A stretch of 32,899 bases of DNA from Clostridia bacterium (GTDB lineage: Bacteria; Bacillota; Clostridia; Oscillospirales; Acutalibacteraceae), in the NCBI GenBank assembly GCA_017436815.1, contig JAFSCI010000012.1, forward strand, positions 1 through 32,899. The letters run 5' to 3'. A program made the position numbers and the translations under genes. Below the pieces are notes generated by a model, which was not told the DNA's origin, made no database searches, and saw nothing but the letters and a program-made list of their open reading frames with translations. Position 1 is the stretch's first letter; each line of letters starts with the position of its first letter. Positions 16,168-25,069 of this stretch are shown in pieces.

Positions 16168-18795
16168 TTACATTACCTGTGCTTTTATTATGTCTAAAAC
16201 AGCATCTAAAGCCTCTTGAGCCTTAGTTACGTCTTTACCACCTGCCATAGCGCTGTCGGCTTTACCGCCACCGTTACCGCCTGCGATTTTTGCAATTTCT
16301 CTTACGAGCGCACCCGCATTAGCGCCCTTTGCCACTGCGTCGGCACCACACGCCGTACAGAATGTAAGCTTAGGACCGTTAACAGATGCAAACGCACAAA
16401 CTACATCGTGGTTGTTTGCCTTAAATGTATCGCACAAAGTACGCATATGATCCGCATCTACACCGTTTAGCAACGCCTTAACAACCTTTACATCACCAAC
16501 AACGTCAGCATTTTTAATAAGGTCATCTGTTTGGGCAGAGGCAATTTTTGCTTCCAGCTTTTCTATTGCTCTGTCGCGTTCTTTAAGTTCAGATACCAGT
16601 TGCTCTGCTTTCTTTGTTAATTCATCGGGATTATTTGCCTTTAGCACCTGTGCAGTATTTAAAATTGAGGATTTATAACTGTTAAGAAGCGCTAATACAT
16701 TTGAACCTGTTACAGCCTCAATTCTTCTTACACCTGCAGCGACGGAGTTTTCGGAAACAATTTTAAATAAACCAATGTTGCCTGTATTTGTAACGTGAAT
16801 ACCACCGCAAAGCTCAACGGACTCATTATCAATAGCTACTACCCTTACAATATTACCGTATTTTTCGCCAAACAATGCCATAGCGCCAAGCTTTTTAGCT
16901 TCATCAATAGGCATTTCGCAGTTGTTAACAACAATAGCCTTCATAATGGCGTTATTTACAATTTCCTCAACCTTAGTGATTTCTTCTTGTGTTAGAGGAG
17001 AAAAATGTGTAAAGTCAAATCTTACCGCATTAGCGTTCACGAGCTGACCCGCCTGCTCAACGTGTGTGCCTAAAACACTTCTTAAAGCCGCCTGCAATAA
17101 GTGAGCTGCAGTGTGGTTACGACGTATAGCATCTCGCTTTTGTACGTCTATGCTTACTGTTACGGTATCGCCAACACTCAAAGCACCGCTATTTAAAGTA
17201 CCATAATGAGTAAATACTCCGCCTGCAGTCTTTTGAGTGTCAGACACAGCAAACTCGGCCGAATTTGCTCCAACAATAACACCTGTATCGCCAACCTGAC
17301 CACCGCTTTCGCCATAGAAAACAGTAGCATCTAAAACAACAATAGCTTTGCTGTTTGCGTTTATGGTGCTTGTATGCTCGCCTTCATAAACGATATCAAG
17401 TACCTTTGCAGTACACTCGTTTTGTGTATAACCCAAAAACTCGGTTTTATCAATATTATCGAAACTGATTCCGTCACTGCTCCAGCTTTCAGCATCGGCA
17501 GCCTTTCTTGACGAACGGGCAAGGTTGCGTTGTTTTTCCATTAAGGCGTTAAAGCCTTCTTCATCAACCTGCATTCCGTTTTCAGCAACTATATCTTTGG
17601 TAAGGTCAAACGGGAAGCCGTATGTGTCATAAAGTCTGAATGCATCTTCTGCCGAAAGAACAGAACCCTTGGACATAAGCTGCGATAAAATTCCAAGACC
17701 CTGGTCTATTGTTTTTGCAAAACCTGCCTCTTCGTTTGTAATAACCTTAATAATGATATCACGCTTTGCAATAAGCTCAGGATAGCCCGACTTATTTTCC
17801 TCAATAACAACGTTACACATATCCTCAAGGAACGGACGGTTAATACCTATTAACTTACCGTGTCTTGATGCGCGACGGATAAGACGGCGCAATACGTAAC
17901 CTCTGCCCTCGTTAGACGGAATAATACCATCGCTAATCATAAAAGTAGCGGCTCTTGCGTGGTCAGTTATGGCACGAATAGATATGTCGGACTTTTCACC
18001 CTTGCCGTATTCTTTGCCCGAAAGCTCACACACCTTGTCTAAAATTTTACGAACGGTATCAACCTCGAACATATTGTCTACGCCCTGAATAACACAAGCC
18101 AAACGCTCAAGGCCCATACCTGTATCTATGTTTTTATGCTCGAGCTCGGTATAAGTGCCATCACCCATATTATTAAACTGCGAGAATACGTTGTTCCAGA
18201 TTTCCATATATCTGTCGCAATCGCAACCTGGTTTGCAATCTTTAGAGCCACAGCCGTATTTTATGCCACGGTCAAAGTATATTTCACTACACGGACCGCA
18301 AGGACCTGTACCGTGCTCCCAGAAATTATCGGCCTTGCCGAGTCTTACTATGTGTTCTTCAGGCACCTTTATAACGTCGTGCCAAATAGCATAGGCTTCG
18401 TCGTCCTCTTCGTAAACAGACGGCCATAATAAATCAGGGTCTATTTCAAGTTCTTTGGTTAAAAACTCCCATGCCCACGGAATAGCTTCGTTTTTAAAAT
18501 AATCGCCAAACGAAAAGTTACCAAGCATTTCAAAATATGTACCGTGACGTGCGGTATGACCAACACGCTCAAGGTCGGGTGTACGAATACATTTCTGACA
18601 GGTGGTTACTCTGTTTCTGGGTGGAGTTACCTCGCCCGTGAAAAACTTTTTCATAGGTGCCATACCTGAATTTATCAACAAAAGAGAATTATCGTTATTC
18701 GGTACCAAAGAAAAGCTTTCAAGCCTTAAGTGACCCTTTGATTCAAAAAAAGAAAGATACTTTTCTCTAAGTGTGTTAAGTGACATCCATTCCAT
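16168..18795 (-). CDS. alaS: Alanyl-tRNA synthetase
   Basis: Charges tRNA-Ala with alanine and edits mischarged Ser/Gly. 875 aa, full length. The class II core is at the N-terminus (LREKYLSFFESKGH, NSGMAPMKKFF, RHGTYFEMLGNFSFGDYF). The editing domain has HTAAH (His561, His565) and CGGIH (Cys663, His667), the four zinc ligands. A C-terminal C-Ala domain with GGNGGGKADSAMAGG follows. GGGAG lies 8 nt before ATG 18795. The leader is only about 35 nt long, too short for a T-box, unlike many Firmicutes alaS genes. Confidence 0.98.
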   Translation of the reverse strand: MEWMSLNTLREKYLSFFESKGHLRLESFSLVPNNDNSLLLINSGMAPMKKFFTGEVTPPRNRVTTCQKCIRTPDLERVGHTARHGTYFEMLGNFSFGDYFKNEAIPWAWEFLTKELEIDPDLLWPSVYEEDDEAYAIWHDVIKVPEEHIVRLGKADNFWEHGTGPCGPCSEIYFDRGIKYGCGSKDCKPGCDCDRYMEIWNNVFSQFNNMGDGTYTELEHKNIDTGMGLERLACVIQGVDNMFEVDTVRKILDKVCELSGKEYGKGEKSDISIRAITDHARAATFMISDGIIPSNEGRGYVLRRLIRRASRHGKLIGINRPFLEDMCNVVIEENKSGYPELIAKRDIIIKVITNEEAGFAKTIDQGLGILSQLMSKGSVLSAEDAFRLYDTYGFPFDLTKDIVAENGMQVDEEGFNALMEKQRNLARSSRKAADAESWSSDGISFDNIDKTEFLGYTQNECTAKVLDIVYEGEHTSTINANSKAIVVLDATVFYGESGGQVGDTGVIVGANSAEFAVSDTQKTAGGVFTHYGTLNSGALSVGDTVTVSIDVQKRDAIRRNHTAAHLLQAALRSVLGTHVEQAGQLVNANAVRFDFTHFSPLTQEEITKVEEIVNNAIMKAIVVNNCEMPIDEAKKLGAMALFGEKYGNIVRVVAIDNESVELCGGIHVTNTGNIGLFKIVSENSVAAGVRRIEAVTGSNVLALLNSYKSSILNTAQVLKANNPDELTKKAEQLVSELKERDRAIEKLEAKIASAQTDDLIKNADVVGDVKVVKALLNGVDADHMRTLCDTFKANNHDVVCAFASVNGPKLTFCTACGADAVAKGANAGALVREIAKIAGGNGGGKADSAMAGGKDVTKAQEALDAVLDIIKAQVM

Positions 18796-18835
18796 TTAAA
18801 AAACTCCCTATTTTTTAAAAATCATATTCTACTAT

Positions 18836-18864
18836 AGTATAAACTAATACCGATACTTTGTCAA
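18836..18864 (-). promoter_or_regulatory. Sigma-A promoter of alaS
   Basis: Minus strand TTGACA (18859-18864), 17 nt, TATACT (18836-18841), about 40 nt ahead of the start codon. It probably drives alaS-HIT and perhaps the genes to rnmV, since no terminator is seen among them. Confidence 0.88.
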
Positions 18865-18899
18865 CTTTTGTCTTAATAAAAATACTATAAATATTACCG

Positions 18900-20513
18900 T
18901 CAATTCACCAAACCGTACCTGACCGATTCATCGGCAATCGAGCTGAAAATTGGTGCGGCAATTTCTCCTCCCGATTTTGCCCCCTCTGCCACAATAACAA
19001 CAACGTATTTAGGCTCATCAGCCGGAAAAAACCCACAAAACCAACCGTTTGATATCCTGTTTTGTCCAATAACGCTACCTGTTTGTGCAGTAGCAGTTTT
19101 TCCCGCCGCACTAACTAAAGACGGATTCGCTTTAGTTCCCGTTCCATACAGCACAACTGACTTTAGGTATTCTTTTATTGTGCTTGCGGTTTTCTCACTC
19201 ATTACCCTTGTAGATACAGTAGTTTCGTATTCTTTAACATCTCCGTCCACAATTGTTTTTTCGATTAACGAAGGTGTTTTATACACACCGGAGCAGGCAA
19301 TTGCGTCGTAAAGAGTAGCAAGGGCCAGCGGAGAAATAAGCAAATCTCCCTGACCTATTGCAAAATTAGCAATTGCGGCATCACTGGTTTTTAATCTGTT
19401 AAGACTTGTTAGATTTCCCTTTGAGGTTTTTATTGATTTTGTTAAATAAATCACCTGGCCAAACGGATAATTTGACGCCGCACTGTAAAGATTTGTTGCT
19501 CCCGTGTTCACAGCAAGATTATAAAAGTAAGTATTGCACGAATACGCTATTGCCGACTGTAAATTAAGATTACCGTGACCCGAGTGACTGTTGCACACAA
19601 AGTTATGATTAGCAATTACCTGAGAACCCGAGCAAAAGTAATCACCAGCCAAATTGACGTCCGAATCAAGTGCTGCAGCGGCAATACAAGGTTTAAAAAC
19701 AGAGCCGACATCGTATGCACTAAGAGCTCTGTTAATAAGCGCCGAATCGGTATCGTTAAGATAATCTTTAATCTTGGTTTGATTATACGACGGCTTGCTT
19801 ACCATAGCACGTAATTTTCCCGTGCCGGCTTCAAGGACTACGGCCGCGCCCTTTGTAACACTTTGCATTGCTTTTTCTACTATTTCTTGCATAGATAAAT
19901 CTATAGTTGTTACTACACCATTGTTATATACTGACTCATCAAAATCTATCTCTATGTCATCGTAAAGTAAATTTCCCTTAGCATCACACGAGTATCTTAA
20001 ATTTATATACTTTTCGCTATATAAAATATCGTCAAAATCTGCTTCAAGGCCGCAAACACCATGTCCGGTTGCATCTAAGTAACCAATTAAATGCTCGGCG
20101 GCGGTATTTTCGGTTATATGCTTTTTCACCTTTATGCACTCAATTCCCTCGGCTTGCAAACTTTCTTTTAATTCTACAACTGCTGCCTTGCCGTCTTTAA
20201 GAGTATTAAGCACTGACTCTAATTGCTCGCCCTTTAAAACTTCACTGATTTTTATAATGGCCTGTTCAGTAGGAAAAACGAACGCTATATATTCAGATTC
20301 TCTGTTAGTAATCGGTCTTAAATTAGTATCAAAAACAGTGCCTCTTAGCCTTTTAACGTTTATGCTATATGAGTTGTTCGATGCGCTTGTTTTAAGCTGC
20401 TGCGAACTACTGATTAACAAAATACGAACTATGCACACAATTACTAATGCCAACAATAGCGCAAACACCGCTGCCGTTCTGAATAAAATACTGTTTCTTT
20501 CGTTTTTGAACAT
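18900..20513 (-). CDS. Class B penicillin-binding protein (FtsI/SpoVD/PbpI-like transpeptidase)
   Basis: Bitopic membrane protein that cross-links peptidoglycan outside the cell. 537 aa. One membrane helix (about 12-36), a short dimerisation domain (RGTVFDTNLRPITNRES, about 57-73), then the transpeptidase with SVFK (catalytic Ser271, Lys274) and SCN (325-327). The KTG motif reads KTA (in GKTATAQTG). There is no PASTA domain. The order mltG, U32, PBP parallels Bacillus yrrL, yrrN/O, yrrR (pbpI), which suggests a PbpI-like rather than divisome FtsI role; that is inference. Its ribosome site AAGGCGG (20521-20527) is part of a terminator hairpin. Confidence 0.9.
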   Translation of the reverse strand: MFKNERNSILFRTAAVFALLLALVIVCIVRILLISSSQQLKTSASNNSYSINVKRLRGTVFDTNLRPITNRESEYIAFVFPTEQAIIKISEVLKGEQLESVLNTLKDGKAAVVELKESLQAEGIECIKVKKHITENTAAEHLIGYLDATGHGVCGLEADFDDILYSEKYINLRYSCDAKGNLLYDDIEIDFDESVYNNGVVTTIDLSMQEIVEKAMQSVTKGAAVVLEAGTGKLRAMVSKPSYNQTKIKDYLNDTDSALINRALSAYDVGSVFKPCIAAAALDSDVNLAGDYFCSGSQVIANHNFVCNSHSGHGNLNLQSAIAYSCNTYFYNLAVNTGATNLYSAASNYPFGQVIYLTKSIKTSKGNLTSLNRLKTSDAAIANFAIGQGDLLISPLALATLYDAIACSGVYKTPSLIEKTIVDGDVKEYETTVSTRVMSEKTASTIKEYLKSVVLYGTGTKANPSLVSAAGKTATAQTGSVIGQNRISNGWFCGFFPADEPKYVVVIVAEGAKSGGEIAAPIFSSIADESVRYGLVN

Positions 20514-20560
20514 AAAAAAACCGCCTTAAAGCAAGATAATATTATCATTGCCTTAAAGCG
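20514..20560 (-). terminator. Intrinsic terminator that also holds the ribosome site of the PBP gene
   Basis: Minus strand: two copies of GCTTTAAGGC pair with each other (with wobble pairs), extended to a 13-bp stem (20548-20560 with 20522-20534). The 13-nt loop has its own palindrome. TTTTTTT (20514-20520) follows, then at once the PBP ATG (20511-20513). It lies 18 nt past the U32 stop. Confidence 0.85.
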
Positions 20561-20577
20561 ATATTTTAAAACAAAAA

Positions 20578-21804
20578 TTAAGCCTTTATTCTAAGCAGTG
20601 CGCCAGTTTTTATTGGACGTTCATACGGTATAAGAACTTCCATCATAGGATGTATTGCCGATTCCAACGGGTTTAGGTTTATATCATACAGTTCATTAGC
20701 CTTAAAAGTAAAAGGCATATTTTTAGGCTCTAAGCAGTCAAACTCACAACCGAGCGAAAACTTGTTTTTCATAACCACCTTGACCATAGAATTTTCATAA
20801 CCTGTAACAACACCGGCTACGGTATAATCACGCACGTAGCCTGCCGACTGATATGTTTGAGAATTCTTAGGAGTTCCAAAATAAAAGCCGGTTGAGTATG
20901 TACGGTGACTAATTTTATTCAGTTCTTCATCAACCCAGCTAGGCAGTTGCCAATTCCCAGGGTTTTCCTTTAAAGAGTCAAGCGCACCTCTGTAGGCATT
21001 AGTTGCAACCGCTACATAATAGTGTGACTTTGCTCTTCCCTCAATTTTCAAACTGTCAACACCCGCTTTTGCAAGTAAATCCAGATGCTTTGACATATTA
21101 AGATCGTTGGCATTTAAAATGTAAGTGCCTTTATCTGTTTCGGTTATGTCGTAAAGCTCGCCCGGGCGTTTTTGTTCAATTAAAGAATAACTCCAACGGC
21201 AAGGCTGAGCGCAGTCTCCCCTGTTTGCATCCCTGCCGGTCATATAGCTCGAAAGTAAACATCTGGCCGAGAAAGACACACACATCGCACCGTGAACAAA
21301 GGTTTCTATTTCTAAATCTTTTGGTGTTTTTGCTCTTATTCCCGAAATTTCTTCTAACGATAACTCTCTTGCAAGCACAATACGTTTTGCGCCCATATTG
21401 TAAAACTCGTTAGCAGTAACGTAGTTTACAATTCCCGACTGTACAGATACGTGCAAATCAATATTTGGAGCGTATTTTTTAACAAGAGAAATTGTACCTA
21501 TATCTGCTGCAATTACAGCATCGGCACCCGCAGAATTTAAAAACTCTAAAAACTGCGGTATGCGGTCTATTTCATCGTTTCTGGGTAAAGTGTTACAGGC
21601 AACGTGTACCTTAACGTTATTTTTGTGAGCATATTCTATGCCCTTTATTAAATCTTCCTCACCAAAATTTGTTGCGGCTGTGCGCATACCGAACTCTTCG
21701 CCTGCCAAATAAACCGCATCTGCGCCGTAATCTACAGCGGCATAAAGGCGCTCTATATCTCCCGCAGGACAAAGAAGCTCGGGAATTTTAAAAGTGTTGC
21801 TCAT
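20578..21804 (-). CDS. U32 family protein (peptidase U32 / tRNA hydroxylation TrhP-RlhA type)
   Basis: 408 aa. N-terminal ELLCPAGDIERLYAAVDYGADAVY barrel start. The U32 signature ETFVHGAMCVSFSARCLLS is followed by GRDANRGDCAQPCRW, with the clustered cysteines (in MC, RC, DC, PC) expected to hold a prosthetic group. Members of this family, once called peptidases, are needed for 5-hydroxyuridine in tRNA or hydroxycytidine in 23S rRNA; in Bacillus the two relatives next to mltG act on tRNA. By position and length it is probably the tRNA type. 6 nt separate it from mltG. Confidence 0.93.
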   Translation of the reverse strand: MSNTFKIPELLCPAGDIERLYAAVDYGADAVYLAGEEFGMRTAATNFGEEDLIKGIEYAHKNNVKVHVACNTLPRNDEIDRIPQFLEFLNSAGADAVIAADIGTISLVKKYAPNIDLHVSVQSGIVNYVTANEFYNMGAKRIVLARELSLEEISGIRAKTPKDLEIETFVHGAMCVSFSARCLLSSYMTGRDANRGDCAQPCRWSYSLIEQKRPGELYDITETDKGTYILNANDLNMSKHLDLLAKAGVDSLKIEGRAKSHYYVAVATNAYRGALDSLKENPGNWQLPSWVDEELNKISHRTYSTGFYFGTPKNSQTYQSAGYVRDYTVAGVVTGYENSMVKVVMKNKFSLGCEFDCLEPKNMPFTFKANELYDINLNPLESAIHPMMEVLIPYERPIKTGALLRIKA

Positions 21805-21810
21805 AAAAAA

Positions 21811-22974
21811 TTATCCTAACCAATTCTTATCTGCTTTTAACTTCTTTATAGTTTTGTTGTGTTCTGCTAACGTTTTATTATAGTAGAACTTCATACTCTT
21901 ATCGGTAACGAAATACGTATACTCAAAATTTTCTGTAGGACTCAGTGCCGCCTTAATAGAATTCAAACTCGGGGAACAAAGAGGTCCCGGCGGCAGACCC
22001 TCGTTTATATTTGTATCATAACGACCGTTACCGTATTTATACTCCATTGTGGGTGAAGATCCAAGGAATTTAGGCTCATCCCAGTTGAGTCTGTTATAAA
22101 ACACCGCTGCAACGTTGCTCATCTCATCGGGTGAGCCACCTGCCTCAAGTTCTACAATAGATGCCATTGTTAAAATCTCATGCATAGAATAGCCCATATC
22201 CTCGGCTTTTTTGCGCATGTCGGCGTCAATACGCTCTTCCATAGTCTGAACCATTTTTTCAACAGCCAAACGGGCACATTCTTTAGAATCGTACGAGTAA
22301 AAATCGTATGTATCGGGGAAAAGATATCCCTCCAACCTATAATAAACAGATTTTGTGGGTATGCCCTTTACAAGTTCAGAGTTAAGTTCTGCATTTTTAA
22401 CTGCGTTCTTAAAATCTGATGCTGTACAAACGCCTGCTTTATCGAGAATTTGCGCAATTTCATCGACCGTTGACATTTCGGGAATGGTTACCATTACGCT
22501 TTCAGCCTTAGCGCCTTCTTTTTGAAGCTTTTGCGCAATATCGTCATAACCGAGCTCATTACTGAAGGTGTACACGCCATATTTATAGGCAGAGTCATAT
22601 TTTTTAAGCTTTGAATACACTCTGAACATAAAAGCACTGTTAATTGCATCGGCATCTTCAAGCTTCTGAGCAATTTGTTTGCTGCTCATACCCTTTTCAA
22701 TGTCAACGAGAACAGTTTTTTCGCTTCCACGACCTATGCCTAAATAATCAAAACTCAAAATAATTATAAAACCTGCAATAAAAACAGATATTAAAAAAAT
22801 TATACCTATTTTTACACCTACTCCAAGACAGCCCTTTTTGTTAAACTTTTTACGTTTTTCTTTTTTGGGAACGTCGGCAGAAGTATCAAGGGTAAAACCT
22901 TCGGAAATAATAAAATTATCGGTAGTTTTATTGGGCTGATTTTCGGTATTGGGATTTAAATTATTGTTATCCAT
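21811..22974 (-). CDS. mltG: MltG, endolytic murein transglycosylase
   Basis: YceG-family membrane enzyme that cuts nascent glycan strands and sets their length. 387 aa. Cytoplasmic Asn/Lys-rich head (1-50), membrane helix (about 51-76), LysM-like region (TIPEMSTVDEIAQIL), then the catalytic part with MASIVELEAG, whose first Glu is the expected catalytic residue. NVAAVFYNRL, GLPPGPLCSPSLNSIKAAL and FVTDK are also conserved. ATG 22974 has GGGAG nine bases upstream; this site directly abuts the inverted-repeat element. It precedes the U32 gene. Confidence 0.96.
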   Translation of the reverse strand: MDNNNLNPNTENQPNKTTDNFIISEGFTLDTSADVPKKEKRKKFNKKGCLGVGVKIGIIFLISVFIAGFIIILSFDYLGIGRGSEKTVLVDIEKGMSSKQIAQKLEDADAINSAFMFRVYSKLKKYDSAYKYGVYTFSNELGYDDIAQKLQKEGAKAESVMVTIPEMSTVDEIAQILDKAGVCTASDFKNAVKNAELNSELVKGIPTKSVYYRLEGYLFPDTYDFYSYDSKECARLAVEKMVQTMEERIDADMRKKAEDMGYSMHEILTMASIVELEAGGSPDEMSNVAAVFYNRLNWDEPKFLGSSPTMEYKYGNGRYDTNINEGLPPGPLCSPSLNSIKAALSPTENFEYTYFVTDKSMKFYYNKTLAEHNKTIKKLKADKNWLG

Positions 22975-22988
22975 CAGTACTGACTCCC

Positions 22989-23270
22989 TTTAGCCAAAGC
23001 ATTCAAACTCGAATCAGATTTTGAAACAAGTATTTTTCGCTGTGGCTTTGTTAAAATACTTGCAAATCCGTTAGGATTTGCTTATGTTTGTGCCTCGCAC
23101 ATCAAAAAATCCTTTATTCACAAAATTCTACGACCTTAAAGGAGCGCTTTTTTGAATGGATTTTGGTGAAGTGGAGCACATAAGGCTAACGCCTATGTGT
23201 GAAACTTAAGCCGAAAGACATCTAAAAACCGACCTTTAAGGCTGGTTCAAGTTTAAAAGCTTTGGCTAAA
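22989..23270. repeat. 282-bp non-coding inverted-repeat element (MITE-like or structured RNA)
   Basis: Bounded by 29-nt terminal inverted repeats (22989-23017 and 23242-23270; 25 of 29 match, outer 12 identical: TTTAGCCAAAGC). Four internal hairpins are visible: 23027-23036 with 23053-23062 (10 bp); 23062-23081 (8 bp, loop GTTA); 23089-23101 (TGTGC/GCACA); and 23177-23199 (CACATA-GGC, loop TAAC). No transposase or sizeable reading frame. It fills the gap between the cyclo-ligase and mltG genes and overlaps the last codons of the former. A partial relative lies at 15739-15802. I know no name for it. Confidence 0.75.
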
Positions 23271-23864
23271 CTTTGGTTGAATTCTTTTGCAGGTTTTTAT
23301 GCGTTGTTCCGAAATAATAGCATTCGCAGGTCTGTCAAATCTGCCGTGATATAAATGATGTCGAATTTCATCGCTATAACACAAAACTGCTGAAAATCCC
23401 GTATAGCGTGACATATACCTGTCATAATAGCCCATTCCATAGCCTAATCTGTAACCGTTAATATCGACCGTAATTGACGGAAGCAACATTAAGCACTTAG
23501 TAAAATCGGTTACTATAGGATAATCTGCAGGGGGCTCTAAAACGTAAAATGTACCGGGCGATAAATCATCAAACGAGTTTATATAATGAAACTCCATATC
23601 TCTTGTGCCCGAAATGCACCTTGGAACCGCCACTTTTTTAGAATCGGCCCAAGCATTTTTTATTATTTGCTCGGTGCTTATTTCTATAGGCGTAGATACA
23701 TATACCAAAATGGTGTCCGCGGATGCATATTGGTATAACTTTCGCACGTTTTCAGCAATTTTTAAATCATTTTGTTTTCTTATTTCAGGATCAATTAAGT
23801 TGCGCTTTGCTCGAGCCTCAATACGTATGTCCTGCTTGTATTTTCGAATATCTATAGGGCGCAT
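23253..23864 (-). CDS. 5-formyltetrahydrofolate cyclo-ligase
   Basis: Converts 5-formyl-THF to 5,10-methenyl-THF with ATP, returning a storage folate to the one-carbon pool. 203 aa. Family marks: N-terminal basic helix (KQDIRIEARAKRNLI), VAVPRC, and the phosphate-binding GYRLGYGMGYYDRYM near residue 145. The start overlaps the end of the DJ-1 gene by 13 nt and has AAAGGCGG upstream. Its last five codons and stop (FSQSF and TAA, 23253-23270) lie inside the terminal repeat of the adjoining element, so the native C-terminus may have been replaced by the insertion. Confidence 0.93.
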   Translation of the reverse strand: MRPIDIRKYKQDIRIEARAKRNLIDPEIRKQNDLKIAENVRKLYQYASADTILVYVSTPIEISTEQIIKNAWADSKKVAVPRCISGTRDMEFHYINSFDDLSPGTFYVLEPPADYPIVTDFTKCLMLLPSITVDINGYRLGYGMGYYDRYMSRYTGFSAVLCYSDEIRHHLYHGRFDRPANAIISEQRIKTCKRIQPKFSQSF

Positions 23865-24391
23865 TTCATTGCCGCCTTTAATTTTTTAGTGTTGCACGAA
23901 AAATAATCTGCTATTGCAAAACCAAAATCCAACGCAGAACCCGCACCGTTAGCCGTAATTATATTACCGCTTACACAAACGGGTGATTTTGAAATTTTTG
24001 CGCCAATAAGCTGCTCTTCAAAGCCGGTATAACAGGTTGCCTCTATACCTTTTAAAAGTCCTTTGTGACCCAGCACAGAAGGAGCCGCACAAATGGCAGC
24101 TATAAGTGTGTTATGCTCAGCCGCATAATCTATAAACATCTGCACCTTTTCGGACTTTTCAAGATTGAGAGTACCGGGCATTCCACCGGGTAAAATTACG
24201 GCCTGAACAGTATCGTCGGGCAAAACTTCACAATCAATAACATCACAATAAACAGGTATTCCATGTGAGCCCGTTATTACCTTGTTGCCCACGCCAACAG
24301 TTGCCACGTCAAGCTCGCTTCGACGTAAAATATCAACTGTGGCAAGAGCCTCTATTTCTTCAAATCCTTCGGCTAAAAAAACATATATCAT
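23852..24391 (-). CDS. DJ-1/PfpI (ThiJ) family protein
   Basis: 179 aa, single-domain YajL/DJ-1 type. EGFEEIEA supplies the conserved Glu, and IAAICAAPSVLG contains the nucleophile-elbow Cys (about residue 100). TANGAGSALDF is the conserved C-terminal segment. Members act as deglycase-, glyoxalase- or chaperone-like stress proteins; the exact reaction here is unknown. It sits inside the thyX-tmk-cyclo-ligase group, overlapping the cyclo-ligase start, so it is co-expressed with nucleotide and folate genes. Confidence 0.93.
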   Translation of the reverse strand: MIYVFLAEGFEEIEALATVDILRRSELDVATVGVGNKVITGSHGIPVYCDVIDCEVLPDDTVQAVILPGGMPGTLNLEKSEKVQMFIDYAAEHNTLIAAICAAPSVLGHKGLLKGIEATCYTGFEEQLIGAKISKSPVCVSGNIITANGAGSALDFGFAIADYFSCNTKKLKAAMKCAL

Positions 24392-24402
24392 AAATAAACA
24401 TC

Positions 24403-25065
24403 CTAAAGTATTTTTAATGCTTCGGCCAAAATATCGGCCGCAATATCCTCTATTGAACGGGCATCACCGTCTTTTGCGCAGGGTATTATTTTCCAACCAG
24501 AATACTCTGCAGTAAATAAGGCTGATTTTCTGCAGTTTTCAAGATATTCTACATCTCTTTCGTGAATATCCTTCTTATCCTCGTCACCCTTGTATCTACC
24601 GCTTAAAAGCTTTTGCGATACATCGGTAGGCATATCTAAAAATATTACCAAATCGGGTTTTGGAATGCCGATTTTGTTATATTCAAAATCATACAGCCAG
24701 TTCAAAAATGACTCCCATTGTTCGCGTGGCAATTTAGATGCCTGGTGCACGGCATTTGAAGTAGTGTATCTGCCCGATACAACAATTTTGCCGTTGTTAT
24801 AGGCGTTAGACCAGTTGGTTTTAAAGGAAGCATAACGGTCTACTGCGTAAAAAACAGATGATGCATACGCATTAACGTCACCGGGCTTAGAGCCAAACTG
24901 ACCCGCTAAATACATTTTCACAAGTGCCGAAGAATCGCTGTTATAATCAGGAAACGATACGCTTACCGTTTCGTAGCCCTTTTGCTTTAATGCCTCGGGC
25001 AATAATTCGAGTTGAGTGGACTTGCCGCTGCCGTCAAGACCTTCTATAACTATTAGTTTTCCCAT
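24403..25065 (-). CDS. tmk: Thymidylate kinase
   Basis: Phosphorylates dTMP to dTDP. 220 aa. P-loop EGLDGSGKST (8-17), then SVSFPDY, VDRYAS (the DRY-type motif), SGRYTTSN, and the lid region GRYKGDEDKKDIHE. VIFLDMPTDVS is the Walker B strand. It starts 4 nt after the thyX stop, so product and substrate enzymes of the same pathway are adjacent. In many Firmicutes tmk lies by holB instead; here holB is not in the window. Confidence 0.95.
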   Translation of the reverse strand: MGKLIVIEGLDGSGKSTQLELLPEALKQKGYETVSVSFPDYNSDSSALVKMYLAGQFGSKPGDVNAYASSVFYAVDRYASFKTNWSNAYNNGKIVVSGRYTTSNAVHQASKLPREQWESFLNWLYDFEYNKIGIPKPDLVIFLDMPTDVSQKLLSGRYKGDEDKKDIHERDVEYLENCRKSALFTAEYSGWKIIPCAKDGDARSIEDIAADILAEALKIL

Positions 25066-25069
25066 TTTA

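Noticed and set aside
18796..18835. Possible T-box leader before alaS
   Set aside because: The promoter lies only about 40 nt from the start codon and no T-box motif (TGGNACC-type) or specifier stem is present.
23156..23209. 17-codon plus-strand frame inside the inverted-repeat element
   Set aside because: A ribosome-like AAGGAG is 11 nt upstream, but the length is too short and the frame overlaps a hairpin; not called as a gene.
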